This document shows, piece by piece, positions 8,617 to 15,979 of a stretch of 64,000 nt of DNA. The position numbers and the translations under genes are program-made. The stretch's first letter is position 1; every line of letters starts with the position of its first letter. Source of the stretch: Clostridiales bacterium (GTDB taxonomy: Bacteria; Bacillota; Clostridia; Oscillospirales; Butyricicoccaceae). Where the stretch lies: positions 1 to 64,000 of the forward strand of contig SFJM01000001.1 of NCBI GenBank assembly GCA_004555915.1, read 5' to 3'. Under the pieces are notes generated by a model. The model ran no database searches and had not been told where the DNA came from. It worked only from the letters and a program-made list of their open reading frames with translations.

Positions 8617-10813
8617 GACACGTACACTGGTGTGGAAGTGCTGCGGAAGAAACGCCGCATTGTTTACCCTGTCCCTGCTGCTGCAGCTGGTTGCGATGCC
8701 GGTGGGTATGATTCTGCGCATCCAGGAACAGCTGCAGTATGTGGATCTGAGTGATCCAGAGCAGCGGGACAGCGTATGGACGCTGATCCATGGGCTGCTG
8801 TATGAAGGGCAGCTGGGCATGTTTGTGCTGGCCGGACTGGCGGTACTGTGCGGCATTGCCATGTTCCGGTATCTGCATGTCAAACAGCAGACGGACTTTT
8901 TCCATGCCCTGCCGGTGACCAGAGGACAGCTGTTTGCCTCCCATGTGATAACCGGTGTGCTGGCAGTGGTACCGGCGTATCTTCTCAGTGTGGTACTGAC
9001 CTGCGGCGTTTGTGTGGCATATGACTTTGCCGATGTGGTGCAGATAGATATACTGCTGCTTTCCATGGCAGTGCATCTGGCGGGCTTTCTGCTGGTATAT
9101 GCGGTATCCATTCTGGCAGCAATCTGCTGCGGCAATACGCTGGTTTCCCTGCTGGTATGCGGCTGGTTCCAGTTCGGGCTGCTGGCAGGCTGTGAGGCAG
9201 TGGATGCGCTGGTATATGTGCTGTATCCGGCACGGGTATATGGCAATGCCGGTATGCCGGTCTGGTTATCCCCGTTTTTCGGGGCGATGTCAGCGATAAA
9301 CCCTCTGACAGATGTGTGGCCGGATAAGCCGGTACGGTATTTTGAAGCATGCATGCCGCGTCTGCTGCTTTCCCTGTTTGCGGCAGCAGTGATTCTGGCG
9401 CTGGCATATTGGCTGAACCAGATTCGCAGGAGTGAGAATACCGGCCTGTCCCTTGCATTTCCAAAGCTGGAACAGCCGCTTAAGCTGTATATCGTCAGCA
9501 CAATGGCAATCAGCTGCGGTATTATTATCCAGTCCACCACTACCAGCTGGACGGTCATGTTCTTCTCCATGGCAGTAGCTGCACTGATTACGGCGTGCGT
9601 GGTGGAAATTGTATATCATCAGGATTTTGGCAGCCTGTTTTATCGCTGGAAGAGCCTGCTGGTTTATTTTGTCATCTGTGCGGTGGTGCTGGGCTGTATG
9701 GCAAACGATATTACCGGCTGGAACAGCAAATTGCCGGAGCGGGATACCATTGTTTCCGCAAGTCTTTCCTCTGATCTGGAGGAATGGGACTGTATGCCGA
9801 ATGAAGCCGTGACCGAGGATGATACCGTATATTTCGGCAGAGATACCATGTATTATCTGTTGAGCAGCCTGTATTACGACTTAAGCGGTGCAGAGGAAGA
9901 AAGCAAGAAGGATTACATTGATTACTGGGATGGCAGCAGGCTGGAATCCAAAGAGGTACTGGATGCCATGTATGCCTCTGCATCCATGGGTGCGGAAGCC
10001 ATGAAGGGGGATCGCAGTACGCTGCAGACCGATTCGGAGCAATGGTCGTATACGGTGATCTTTACACTGAAAAACGGAAAAACCTTCCAGCGGCAGTATT
10101 ACATGCCCGGAGATTCGGAGGAACTGGCGAAGTATGGGGCAGCGGTACGGTTTTCCGAGGAATATCAGGAAAAGTATACACCGGCAGCCTTTGCCCGGGC
10201 GAACCGGGATCAGGTATCCGAAATGCTGGTGATGAACTATGGGGATGTAGCACAGTACAGTGCGAATGAAATCAAAAATCCCCGGACGATTTCGGATATT
10301 CTGGATACCCTGTATGAGGAGTCTCAGGAGCTGACACAGGACTATTGTGCGGAACATATGCCGGTGCTGGCGCTCCGGGTGGTCGGACAGGAGGAGACAT
10401 GGACACCGTCAGACCTGACCGATATGGATATGCGCGGCAGGGATATGGATGATATCATTGACATCCCGGTATATGCGTGTGAAACCGATACCCTGGAGCT
10501 GCTGAAGGAGAATCTTACGAATTTCCATACCGGCTTTGTGTCGGAGGACATCACCCAGATGGAAATTACGACCTACACGGAGGATTACGATGAAAAGACC
10601 GTGACACTCCGGGCGACGGAACCCACAGAAGCAAACACCATGCAGAAATGGCTGCCATATGTGATCCCACAGCAGTTTGACGCACTGATTGATCCGGTAT
10701 ATTACCGCAAGGGGGCAAATGGTGAAAACGCGACCGCATATGTTGCAGTACGGCTGAAGGACGGCGCAGAGGCGAACTGCTACTGTTATCGTGACGTGGA
10801 TGGAAAGGACTGA
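8591..10813 (+). CDS. ABC transporter permease with large C-terminal extracytoplasmic domain
   Basis: A 740-residue protein. About nine membrane segments fall in the first half, from about residue 23 to 373 (last: LLVYFVICAVVLGCMA), then about 365 residues of hydrophilic, acidic sequence run to the C-terminus with no closing membrane segment. This is the partner of the upstream ATPase in a YtrA-controlled operon. The ATG at 8591 is placed correctly behind GGAGGTGA, whereas the ATG at 8585 is too close. The substrate is unknown; a role in cell-envelope homeostasis is inferred from the regulator. Confidence 0.82.
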   Translation: MTRKNSSCKTRTLVWKCCGRNAALFTLSLLLQLVAMPVGMILRIQEQLQYVDLSDPEQRDSVWTLIHGLLYEGQLGMFVLAGLAVLCGIAMFRYLHVKQQTDFFHALPVTRGQLFASHVITGVLAVVPAYLLSVVLTCGVCVAYDFADVVQIDILLLSMAVHLAGFLLVYAVSILAAICCGNTLVSLLVCGWFQFGLLAGCEAVDALVYVLYPARVYGNAGMPVWLSPFFGAMSAINPLTDVWPDKPVRYFEACMPRLLLSLFAAAVILALAYWLNQIRRSENTGLSLAFPKLEQPLKLYIVSTMAISCGIIIQSTTTSWTVMFFSMAVAALITACVVEIVYHQDFGSLFYRWKSLLVYFVICAVVLGCMANDITGWNSKLPERDTIVSASLSSDLEEWDCMPNEAVTEDDTVYFGRDTMYYLLSSLYYDLSGAEEESKKDYIDYWDGSRLESKEVLDAMYASASMGAEAMKGDRSTLQTDSEQWSYTVIFTLKNGKTFQRQYYMPGDSEELAKYGAAVRFSEEYQEKYTPAAFARANRDQVSEMLVMNYGDVAQYSANEIKNPRTISDILDTLYEESQELTQDYCAEHMPVLALRVVGQEETWTPSDLTDMDMRGRDMDDIIDIPVYACETDTLELLKENLTNFHTGFVSEDITQMEITTYTEDYDEKTVTLRATEPTEANTMQKWLPYVIPQQFDALIDPVYYRKGANGENATAYVAVRLKDGAEANCYCYRDVDGKD

Positions 10814-10817
10814 GGCT

Positions 10818-10973
10818 ATGGTTATCATCGGTGGGGCAGATGGCCCAACAGCCGTGTTCATTACATCAAGCTGGAGCATGGCGGATGTCATGATAGCCGG
10901 CATGTTTCTGACGGCGGCAGTTGGCGCGGTTATACTGGCGCGCTGGCTGTACCGGAGATATAAAAGGAGATAA
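10818..10973 (+). CDS. 51-residue membrane microprotein with OadB-type GGADGPT motif
   Basis: The protein opens with MVIIGGADGPTAVF, has one membrane helix (about residues 22-43) and ends in the basic tail RWLYRRYKRR. The IIGGADGPTA signature is the conserved Asp-containing segment of the beta subunit of Na+-translocating decarboxylases (OadB/MmdB/GcdB), where that Asp takes part in Na+ passage; nothing else of that roughly 400-residue protein is present. It starts 5 bp after the permease stop and is the last gene before a terminator, so it is cotranscribed with the ABC genes. Function unknown; see findings. Confidence 0.75.
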   Translation: MVIIGGADGPTAVFITSSWSMADVMIAGMFLTAAVGAVILARWLYRRYKRR

Positions 10974-10988
10974 AAGGTTTTATGGGAG

Positions 10989-11026
10989 ACAGTACCTGTG
11001 ACAGACACGGGTGCTGTTTCTTTTTG
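10989..11026 (+). terminator. terminator of the ytrA-type operon
   Basis: ACAGTACCTGT pairs with ACGGGTGCTGT (some G-U pairs) around a 7-nt loop and is followed by TTCTTTTTG. Confidence 0.75.
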
Positions 11027-11110
11027 TGGAGAGTGGAAAAACAACCCGTGAAAATTTGGGAATTTACCGACAAAAGCAAAGAAATTGGCACAATTGTTCT
11101 GGTCAGCCCT

Positions 11111-11138
11111 TTACAAATAGTTATAAAATCGGTATACT
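11111..11138 (+). promoter_or_regulatory. promoter of the XRE regulator gene
   Basis: TTACAA (11111-11116) and TATACT (11133-11138) are spaced by 16 bp, 68 bp upstream of the start codon. Confidence 0.65.
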
Positions 11139-11206
11139 ATAAATACTGGGTGTATCATGCCCACTGGATGGTTTCGCATCTGTATTCGGTAAATGGAGCA
11201 ATATAC

Positions 11207-11899
11207 ATGGCAAGTGACTTTTCCCGTACTTTGGCGCTGCTGCGCCGCGAAAAGAGAATAAGCCAGAGAACGGCTGCAGGGGATCTGCAGGTATCTCAGG
11301 CACTGCTTAGCCACTATGAGAATGGTTTGCGTGAACCAGGTCTCAGCTTTGTTGTACGCGCAGCGGATTATTATGGCGTTTCCTGTGATTATCTGCTGGG
11401 CCGGAGCCTGTCCCGTGAGGGCAGCACTGTGGTTCCGTCCGCTGCCGGGGCAGAGGGAACAGAAGCAGATCCGGAAACGGCTCTGCAGAAAAAACTGATT
11501 ACCGATTCGGCCTCGGTACTGCTGGATGCTGCGGCGAAATCCGGATCCCGCCAGCTGGTACAGGAGCTGGCAGCGTATCTGTCTGCCGCAGAGTACAAGC
11601 TGTTCCGCTATCTGTATGCAGCGGATTCCTCCAATCCGGAGGAGGCATTCCGTACCCGTGCGGAACGGTTTGACGCGCTGTGTGACGCACGCATGAAGCT
11701 GACCGAGCTTCGGGTTCAGTGCGCGGCAAATGGCGGCGGTGCTCTTGGTCTGAAGCCGGAGGAGGCAAAGCTGCCGAGACTGTCCCTGGCCGCCCTGCCG
11801 GAGGACTATCCCGGACGGGCAGAATCCCTGTTACAGGTACTGCAGGATGTTTCCGATTCCATCGAGGAATTTGATCCCACGACGAAAAAGAAAAAGTAA
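11207..11899 (+). CDS. XRE-family transcriptional regulator
   Basis: A 230-residue protein. Residues 1-60 form a Cro/C1-type helix-turn-helix (LALLRREKRISQRTAAGDLQ, SQALLSHYENGLREPG). The rest is an alpha-helical, Ala-rich region of unknown fold ending in a lysine tail. The ATG at 11207 follows AATGGAGC; the longer upstream frame runs through the promoter. Monocistronic, upstream of the tRNA pair. Targets are not evident. Confidence 0.82.
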   Translation: MASDFSRTLALLRREKRISQRTAAGDLQVSQALLSHYENGLREPGLSFVVRAADYYGVSCDYLLGRSLSREGSTVVPSAAGAEGTEADPETALQKKLITDSASVLLDAAAKSGSRQLVQELAAYLSAAEYKLFRYLYAADSSNPEEAFRTRAERFDALCDARMKLTELRVQCAANGGGALGLKPEEAKLPRLSLAALPEDYPGRAESLLQVLQDVSDSIEEFDPTTKKKK

Positions 11900-11943
11900 G
11901 TCGAAAACCGGAAAAAATTCCAAAAAAACTTTGAAGAAAAGTG

Positions 11944-11972
11944 TTGACAGATGGGTCAAGCCATGGTATTAT
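11944..11972 (+). promoter_or_regulatory. promoter of the tRNA-Thr/tRNA-Tyr unit
   Basis: A consensus TTGACA (11944-11949) and TATTAT (11967-11972) with a 17-bp spacer, about 45 bp upstream of the first tRNA. Confidence 0.85.
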
Positions 11973-12018
11973 ATAACACGTCGCTGAGAGATGCAGCGGA
12001 CGAAAAGAGGCGCGGCAC

Positions 12019-12094
12019 GCTGGTGTAGCTCAGTTGGTAGAGCAGCTGATTTGTAATCAGCAGGTCGGGGGTTCAAGTCCGTCCACCAGCTCCA
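12019..12094 (+). tRNA. tRNA-Thr(TGT)
   Basis: The acceptor arms GCTGGTG/CACCAGC, D-arm GCTC/GAGC, anticodon arm CTGAT/ATCAG with anticodon TGT, T-arm with GGTTCAAGTCC and encoded CCA are all present. It reads ACA codons and is cotranscribed with tRNA-Tyr 21 bp downstream. Confidence 0.95.
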
Positions 12095-12115
12095 ATCTCT
12101 TTTTCAATTGCATAT

Positions 12116-12200
12116 GGGAGGTTTCCCGAGTGGCCAAAGGGGGCAGACTGTAAATCTGTTGTCAACGACTTCGGTGGTTCGAATCCACCACCTCCCACCA
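12116..12200 (+). tRNA. tRNA-Tyr(GTA)
   Basis: A class II tRNA of 85 nt with acceptor GGGAGGT/ACCTCCC, anticodon arm CAGAC/ATCTG carrying GTA, a long variable arm (GTCAACGACTTC region), T-arm GGTGGTTCGAATCCACC and encoded CCA. Its last 21 bases are duplicated 136 bp downstream. Confidence 0.95.
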
Positions 12201-12211
12201 GAGTAAGAGCA
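12180..12211 (+). repeat. direct repeat copy 1 (tRNA-Tyr 3' end)
   Basis: These 32 bp, covering the T-arm 3' side, acceptor 3' strand, CCA and the first bases of the terminator, occur identically at 12316-12347. Confidence 0.9.
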
Positions 12212-12230
12212 CCATGAGGTGCTCTTTTCA
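12205..12230 (+). terminator. terminator after tRNA-Tyr
   Basis: AAGAGCACC pairs with GGTGCTCTT around ATGA, followed by TTCATTTT. Confidence 0.85.
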
Positions 12231-12315
12231 TTTTCTGCGGAGGTGGATTCGAAAGCCGGCACCTGGCGGCATGCTGGATGCATGCCGCAACCGGCGTGGC
12301 TTTTCCGCAGAAAAG
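12231..12315. repeat. palindromic insert between tRNA-end repeats
   Basis: GCGGCATGC (12266-12274) and GCATGCCGC (12280-12288) form a perfect 9-bp stem with a 5-nt loop. Outside it TTTTCTGCGGA (12231-12241) matches TCCGCAGAAAA (12304-12314), and GGTGGATTCGAA (12242-12253) is an inverted copy of the tRNA-Tyr T-arm 3' side. The order of these outer blocks means the alternatives compete for pairing. Confidence 0.7.
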
Positions 12316-12347
12316 CGAATCCACCACCTCCCACCAGAGTAAGAGCA
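12316..12347 (+). repeat. direct repeat copy 2 (tRNA-Tyr 3' end)
   Basis: A perfect copy of 12180-12211 without any tRNA 5' part in front. It leads into a second, sequence-different terminator. Confidence 0.9.
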
Positions 12348-12368
12348 TCGCAAGATGCTCTTTTTTGT
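12341..12368 (+). terminator. second terminator after the tRNA unit
   Basis: AAGAGCATC pairs with GATGCTCTT around GCAA, followed by TTTTTG. Confidence 0.85.
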
Positions 12369-12555
12369 TTTATCCGGAGCGTACCGGTGTGTGTGTGCCG
12401 CGATTGCCTGTCAAAACAGGATGCAGGAATGTCCCGGCGTTGCATTTTATGCAAAAATTATACCGGACTACAGTTTTTTTGTCGGCATATTTGTTACAAT
12501 GGAAAAAAAGTCATGGAAACCTTGAAACATTGTCCGAGGGAAACGAAGGTTTATT

Positions 12556-12810
12556 ATGGAACACTACAATCCTTTATTGAAACATAATGACAGCCCAAAG
12601 AAATTTTTTGCAATCGGTGAGATCATGCTGCGTCTGACACCGCCGAATTATGAAAAAATCCGTATGGCGACCAATTTTGAGGCAAGCTATGGCGGCAGCG
12701 AGGCCAATATTGCGCTGTCTCTGGCAAATCTTGGCGTGGACAGCACATTTTTCAGCGTTGTGCCCAATAACAGCCTGGGAAAAAGTGCCATTCGCATGCT
12801 GCGCAGTCAT
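12556..12810 (+). pseudogene. 5' fragment of a PfkB-family sugar kinase (2-keto-3-deoxygluconate kinase type)
   Basis: Eighty-five residues match the N-terminus of a PfkB/ribokinase-family kinase: KKFFAIGEIMLRLTPP, the substrate-binding GGSEANIALSLANLGV and VVPNNSLGKSAIRMLRS. KDG kinases are about 310-340 residues, and everything after residue 85, including the catalytic GAGD and ATP site, is missing. The reading changes abruptly at about 12810 into the 3' end of a different gene. The start lacks a strong ribosome binding site. Assignment to KdgK rather than another PfkB kinase is inference. Confidence 0.8.
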
Positions 12811-12965
12811 TGCTTTTACAGACGGATACTGAGATACAGGACATTGCCGCCAAGGCTGGCTTTGACAGCGTCAAAAGCTTTTCCAATGCATTTTTGCGGC
12901 AGATCGGCGTTTTGCCTCAGGCTTACCGCAGTATATTGGGAGAGCAGTGTATGTCAGGATCATAA
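12804..12965 (+). pseudogene. 3' fragment of an AraC-family regulator
   Basis: In a different frame from the kinase fragment, this stretch encodes the second helix-turn-helix of an AraC-type regulator: LLLQTDTEIQDIAAKAGF, DSVKSFSNAFLRQIG and PQAYRSILGEQ, ending at TAA. The first helix-turn-helix and the whole N-terminal domain are absent. Joined directly to the kinase fragment, it marks a deletion that removed the 3' end of one gene and the 5' end of the next. Confidence 0.8.
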
Positions 12966-12978
12966 TAAAACAGCAGAT

Positions 12979-13015
12979 AAAATCCTTTGGCCTGAATGGG
13001 CTGAAGGATTTTTTT
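12979..13015 (+). terminator. terminator after the araC fragment
   Basis: AAAATCCTT pairs with AAGGATTTT, followed by a T-run. Confidence 0.85.
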
Positions 13016-13030
13016 ATGTCTGGCAACCAC

Positions 13031-13058
13031 TTGCGAAAAGCCGGAAGACCAGTATAAT
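13031..13058 (+). promoter_or_regulatory. promoter of the MATE gene
   Basis: TTGCGA (13031-13036) and TATAAT (13053-13058) with a 16-bp spacer, about 40 bp before the start codon. Confidence 0.7.
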
Positions 13059-13096
13059 AGTATTGAACGAAAAAAGAAATAACAGGAGGATGAAGT

Positions 13097-14467
13097 ATGT
13101 CGAAAACAAAGACGATAGCGGATGATTTTACACAGGGCGGCATAGCCGGTAAACTCATCCGCTTTATGATCCCTGTGCTGGGCGCATTGATCCTGCAGGC
13201 AATGTATGGTGCGGTGGATTTGCTGGTTGTAGGACAGTTCGGTACCAGTGCGGGTATTTCCGCCGTATCAACCGGCAGCAATATTGTCAATCTGATTACC
13301 TTTGTCATTTCCAGCCTGACCATGGGTGTGACGGTACTTATCAGCCGATATCTTGGTGAGCGCAGTGAACAGCGTATCGGCAATGTCATCGGCGGCGCCA
13401 TCTGCTTTTTTGCTGCCTTTGCTGTTTTTATTATGGTGATTATGCTGTGCTTTGCACCACAGTTTGCAGGCTGGATGCATGCACCGGAGGAGGCCTATGC
13501 GCTGACGGTTGATTATATCCGTGTGTGCGGCGGCGGTATTGCATTTGTCATTGCATATAATGTCATCAGCGGTATTTTCCGCGGGCTGGGCAATTCCAGA
13601 CTGCCATTGATTTTTGTCCTGATTGCATGCATTGTCAATATTATTGGTGATCTGGTATTTGTTGCAGGCTTCCATATGGATGTAGTTGGCGCTGCACTGG
13701 CAACCATTCTGGCACAGGCAGTAAGCGTGGTGTTATCGCTGTTCATTATCCGCCGGCAGAAGCTGCCGTTTACCGTTTCCCGGAAACAGATTCGATTTAA
13801 TCCGGAAATCGCAGTTTTCCTCAAGCTGGGTGCGCCGCTTGCATTACAGGAGCTGCTGACCAATCTGTCCTTCCTGATCCTGTGTGCGATCATTAATAAT
13901 ATGGGCCTGGAGGCATCCTCCGGCTATGGTATCGCACAGAAAATCGTTACCTTTGTCATGCTGGTACCATCGGCACTGATGCAGTCCATGTCTGCCTTTG
14001 TGGCGCAGAATGTGGGCGCAGGCAAGGAAAAACGTGCACGCAGCGCAACCTATACCGGTATGGCAATCGGTATGGGTATCGGAGTCTTTATTTTCCTGAC
14101 TGCCTGGTTTAAGGGGGAAATACCGGCTTCACTGTTTACCTCTAATCCGGTATATATCGAACGTGCCGCAGAATATCTCCGGGGCTTCAGCCCGGAAGCG
14201 GTACTGACCTGTGTGGTATTCAGTTTTATCGGTTATTTCAATGGACACAGCAAGCCGCTTCCGGTCATGCTGCAGGGCATTACTGCATCCTTCCTGGTGC
14301 GTGTACCATTGTCCTATCTGTTCAGTCTGAAGGAAGGGGCAACACTGGTAGATATCGGCATTGCCGTCCCGATTGCATCGGTTTACGGCATTATTTTCTT
14401 TAGCATCTGTTATTTTATCACCATCCGAAACATGAGAAAAAAGGAACAGATGGAAGGAGGAGACTAA
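13097..14467 (+). CDS. MATE family efflux transporter
   Basis: A 456-residue protein with about 12 membrane segments in two similar halves, typical of Na+- or H+-coupled MATE (NorM/DinF-type) exporters. The N-terminus GGIAGKLIRFMIPVLGALILQ and the segments QFGTSAGISAVSTGSN and QNVGAGKEKRARSATYTG are family hallmarks. The ATG follows AACAGGAGG. The next gene starts 7 bp after its stop and is probably cotranscribed. Substrate unknown. Confidence 0.9.
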   Translation: MSKTKTIADDFTQGGIAGKLIRFMIPVLGALILQAMYGAVDLLVVGQFGTSAGISAVSTGSNIVNLITFVISSLTMGVTVLISRYLGERSEQRIGNVIGGAICFFAAFAVFIMVIMLCFAPQFAGWMHAPEEAYALTVDYIRVCGGGIAFVIAYNVISGIFRGLGNSRLPLIFVLIACIVNIIGDLVFVAGFHMDVVGAALATILAQAVSVVLSLFIIRRQKLPFTVSRKQIRFNPEIAVFLKLGAPLALQELLTNLSFLILCAIINNMGLEASSGYGIAQKIVTFVMLVPSALMQSMSAFVAQNVGAGKEKRARSATYTGMAIGMGIGVFIFLTAWFKGEIPASLFTSNPVYIERAAEYLRGFSPEAVLTCVVFSFIGYFNGHSKPLPVMLQGITASFLVRVPLSYLFSLKEGATLVDIGIAVPIASVYGIIFFSICYFITIRNMRKKEQMEGGD

Positions 14468-14474
14468 ACCGCTT

Positions 14475-15077
14475 ATGGGACAGTTACTGGAAGCAAGGCT
14501 GGTGACAGCGGCAATCAGTACCATCCTGATTTTACTGGTGATTCCGGTTGCCGGTTATGTGATTTTACTTGCGAGAAAAGGCTTACTGTATCTGCTGGGA
14601 ATGATATTTGATGGGGAAACCATCTGGCTGATTGCAAACCGGCTGACCTTTCCGGGGGTCATCCATCATGAATGTGCCCATGCGTTGTTTGTTGTTCTGA
14701 CCGGGGCAAAAATACAGGATGTGGAGCTGTTTCATCCGCAGAATGACCGGTTGGGCAGTGTGACATGGTATGCCAAATCGGTCTTTCCTGGGGCACAGTC
14801 GATTCAATGCACTCTGGTTTCTGTGGCACCGGTGATTCTCGGCATTCTGGATTTCTGTTTGCTGTATGCCTTTCTGCTGCCCAGGTGCACGCAGGTATGG
14901 CAGACGATCCTGATTGTGTATCTGATGCTGTCGATTTTCTTTCATGCTACCATGAGCAGCCAGGACATCCGGATTGCCTGGAAGGGCTTGCCGGTATGTG
15001 CGTTGATCCTGTTGGTGGTTTTCTTTGTGACCGGGTTTGATGCGGCAGCGGTATTACAGCATACCATTTTTTCCTGA
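14475..15077 (+). CDS. membrane protein with HExxH zinc-metalloprotease motif
   Basis: A 200-residue protein with an N-terminal membrane helix (about residues 9-37) and three or four more hydrophobic segments in the second half. HHECAHALF near residue 62 fits the HExxH zinc-binding motif, placed at a membrane helix as in M50-like intramembrane proteases, and SSQDI near residue 158 could supply the distal acidic ligand. It is shorter than characterised M50 enzymes and could be a non-proteolytic relative. It follows the MATE gene by 7 bp. Confidence 0.6.
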   Translation: MGQLLEARLVTAAISTILILLVIPVAGYVILLARKGLLYLLGMIFDGETIWLIANRLTFPGVIHHECAHALFVVLTGAKIQDVELFHPQNDRLGSVTWYAKSVFPGAQSIQCTLVSVAPVILGILDFCLLYAFLLPRCTQVWQTILIVYLMLSIFFHATMSSQDIRIAWKGLPVCALILLVVFFVTGFDAAAVLQHTIFS

Positions 15078-15124
15078 ATAAAAATAATCCTGCTTGCCGG
15101 ACACTTGACCGCATAACAGACAAT

Positions 15125-15164
15125 AAGCCACCGCGATGAAAAATTATCTGTGGTGGCTTTTGAT
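15125..15164 (+). terminator. terminator after the MATE/HExxH unit
   Basis: AAGCCACC pairs with GGTGGCTT around a 20-nt loop, followed by TTGATTT. Confidence 0.75.
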
Positions 15165-15204
15165 TTACAAATATATCCTCTTGCAGCCGCCAGAAAGCTG
15201 TTTC

Positions 15205-15233
15205 TTGACGGAATTTGCTGGTTCTGGTATGAT
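15205..15233 (+). promoter_or_regulatory. promoter of the holin-like toxin mRNA
   Basis: TTGACG (15205-15210) and TATGAT (15228-15233) with a 17-bp spacer. It implies a 5' leader of about 105 nt before the toxin start, typical of type I toxins. Confidence 0.75.
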
Positions 15234-15344
15234 GAATGCGGACACACCATAACGGTAGGCGGTTCGCGTTCCTCCTGATCTATTACAGAGAGGGTGAAAC
15301 CATTTTCTTTTTTCGTCCCTCTCTTATGAAGGGAGGGCGATAGC

Positions 15345-15449
15345 ATGTATGTAACATACGCTGATCTGTTCCAGCTTCTCATGATGCTGTTTACATTCGG
15401 TTCTATGATTATTGCACTGATTGCCTTGTTTTTTGGCAAAAGAAAATAA
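15345..15449 (+). CDS. putative holin-like (type I) toxin, 34 residues
   Basis: The 34-residue protein begins MYVTYADLFQLLMML, is a single hydrophobic helix and ends in FFGKRK. This is the form of the holin-like toxin family of Firmicutes type I toxin-antitoxin systems: short polar start, one membrane helix, basic end. The ribosome binding site GGGAGGG (15331-15337) can be masked by CCCTC at 15317-15321. Its stop lies inside a terminator stem that is shared with a convergent antisense transcript. Toxicity is inferred from the family. Confidence 0.8.
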   Translation: MYVTYADLFQLLMMLFTFGSMIIALIALFFGKRK

Positions 15450-15531
15450 CCGCCCCTAGCTACCAACTAAAGCGGTTATTTTTCTAAAACCTTTTTGGGA
15501 GGGCGCACCGTCTATCGGTGTGTCCTTCCTT
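15440..15531 (-). ncRNA. candidate antisense antitoxin RNA
   Basis: A transcript from the minus-strand promoter at 15538-15566 would start near 15531 and end at the shared terminator, overlapping the 3' end of the toxin mRNA. It includes the complement of 15497-15505, which is a 9-base repeat of the toxin ribosome binding site (GGGAGGGCG), so it could pair in two places. No transcript has been shown. Confidence 0.65.
15444..15485. terminator. bidirectional terminator of toxin and antitoxin
   Basis: AAATAACCGC (15444-15453) pairs with GCGGTTATTT (15472-15481). A T-run follows on the + strand and TTTTC on the minus strand. Confidence 0.85.
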
Positions 15532-15537
15532 TTCTAT

Positions 15538-15566
15538 AGCATATCATAGAAATTTCATATCGTCAA
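15538..15566 (-). promoter_or_regulatory. promoter of the antisense antitoxin RNA
   Basis: On the minus strand TTGACG (15561-15566) and TATGCT (15538-15543) have a 17-bp spacer. The -35 is the same as that of the toxin promoter. Confidence 0.75.
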
Positions 15567-15670
15567 ATACTTTTGACCGGTGTTACACGATGCCCTGTAT
15601 CAAGGCTTCTATTTGTGCAGCACGGGTCTCTTTTGGCTTTTATTCAGGATAATGTCAGGGGATGCTCAGA

Positions 15671-15703
15671 TAAAAAAAGAGCAAGCGTTCTGTCGCCTGC
15701 TCC
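15671..15703 (-). terminator. terminator of tRNA-Leu
   Basis: On the minus strand GAGCAGGCG pairs with CGCTTGCTC, followed by seven T. Confidence 0.85.
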
Positions 15704-15707
15704 GTGG

Positions 15708-15791
<84 letters not shown>

Positions 15792-15804
15792 ATAACTTGT
15801 GAAT

Positions 15805-15834
15805 ATGGTAGCATATCCGGCAAATCGTTGTCAA
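15805..15834 (-). promoter_or_regulatory. promoter of tRNA-Leu
   Basis: On the minus strand TTGACA (15829-15834) and TACCAT (15805-15810) with an 18-bp spacer, just upstream of the tRNA. Confidence 0.7.
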
Positions 15835-15979
15835 GCGGATAGGAGAAAATTTGTTCGGTCTGTGGTGTTCAAACCGTGTAAAGTGTGATACAATAAAGAC
15901 AATTGCCATAGAGGGCGGAAAACAGATCGAATGATGGATACAACAGGATTTTTTCTGCATGAAAAAAGGATAACGCACT

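Noticed and set aside
15567..15670. Minus-strand reading KPKETRAAQIEALIQ followed by a stop, resembling the tail of YdeI/OmdA-like proteins
   Set aside because: Only about 18 residues between stops; too short to claim a pseudogene without a search.
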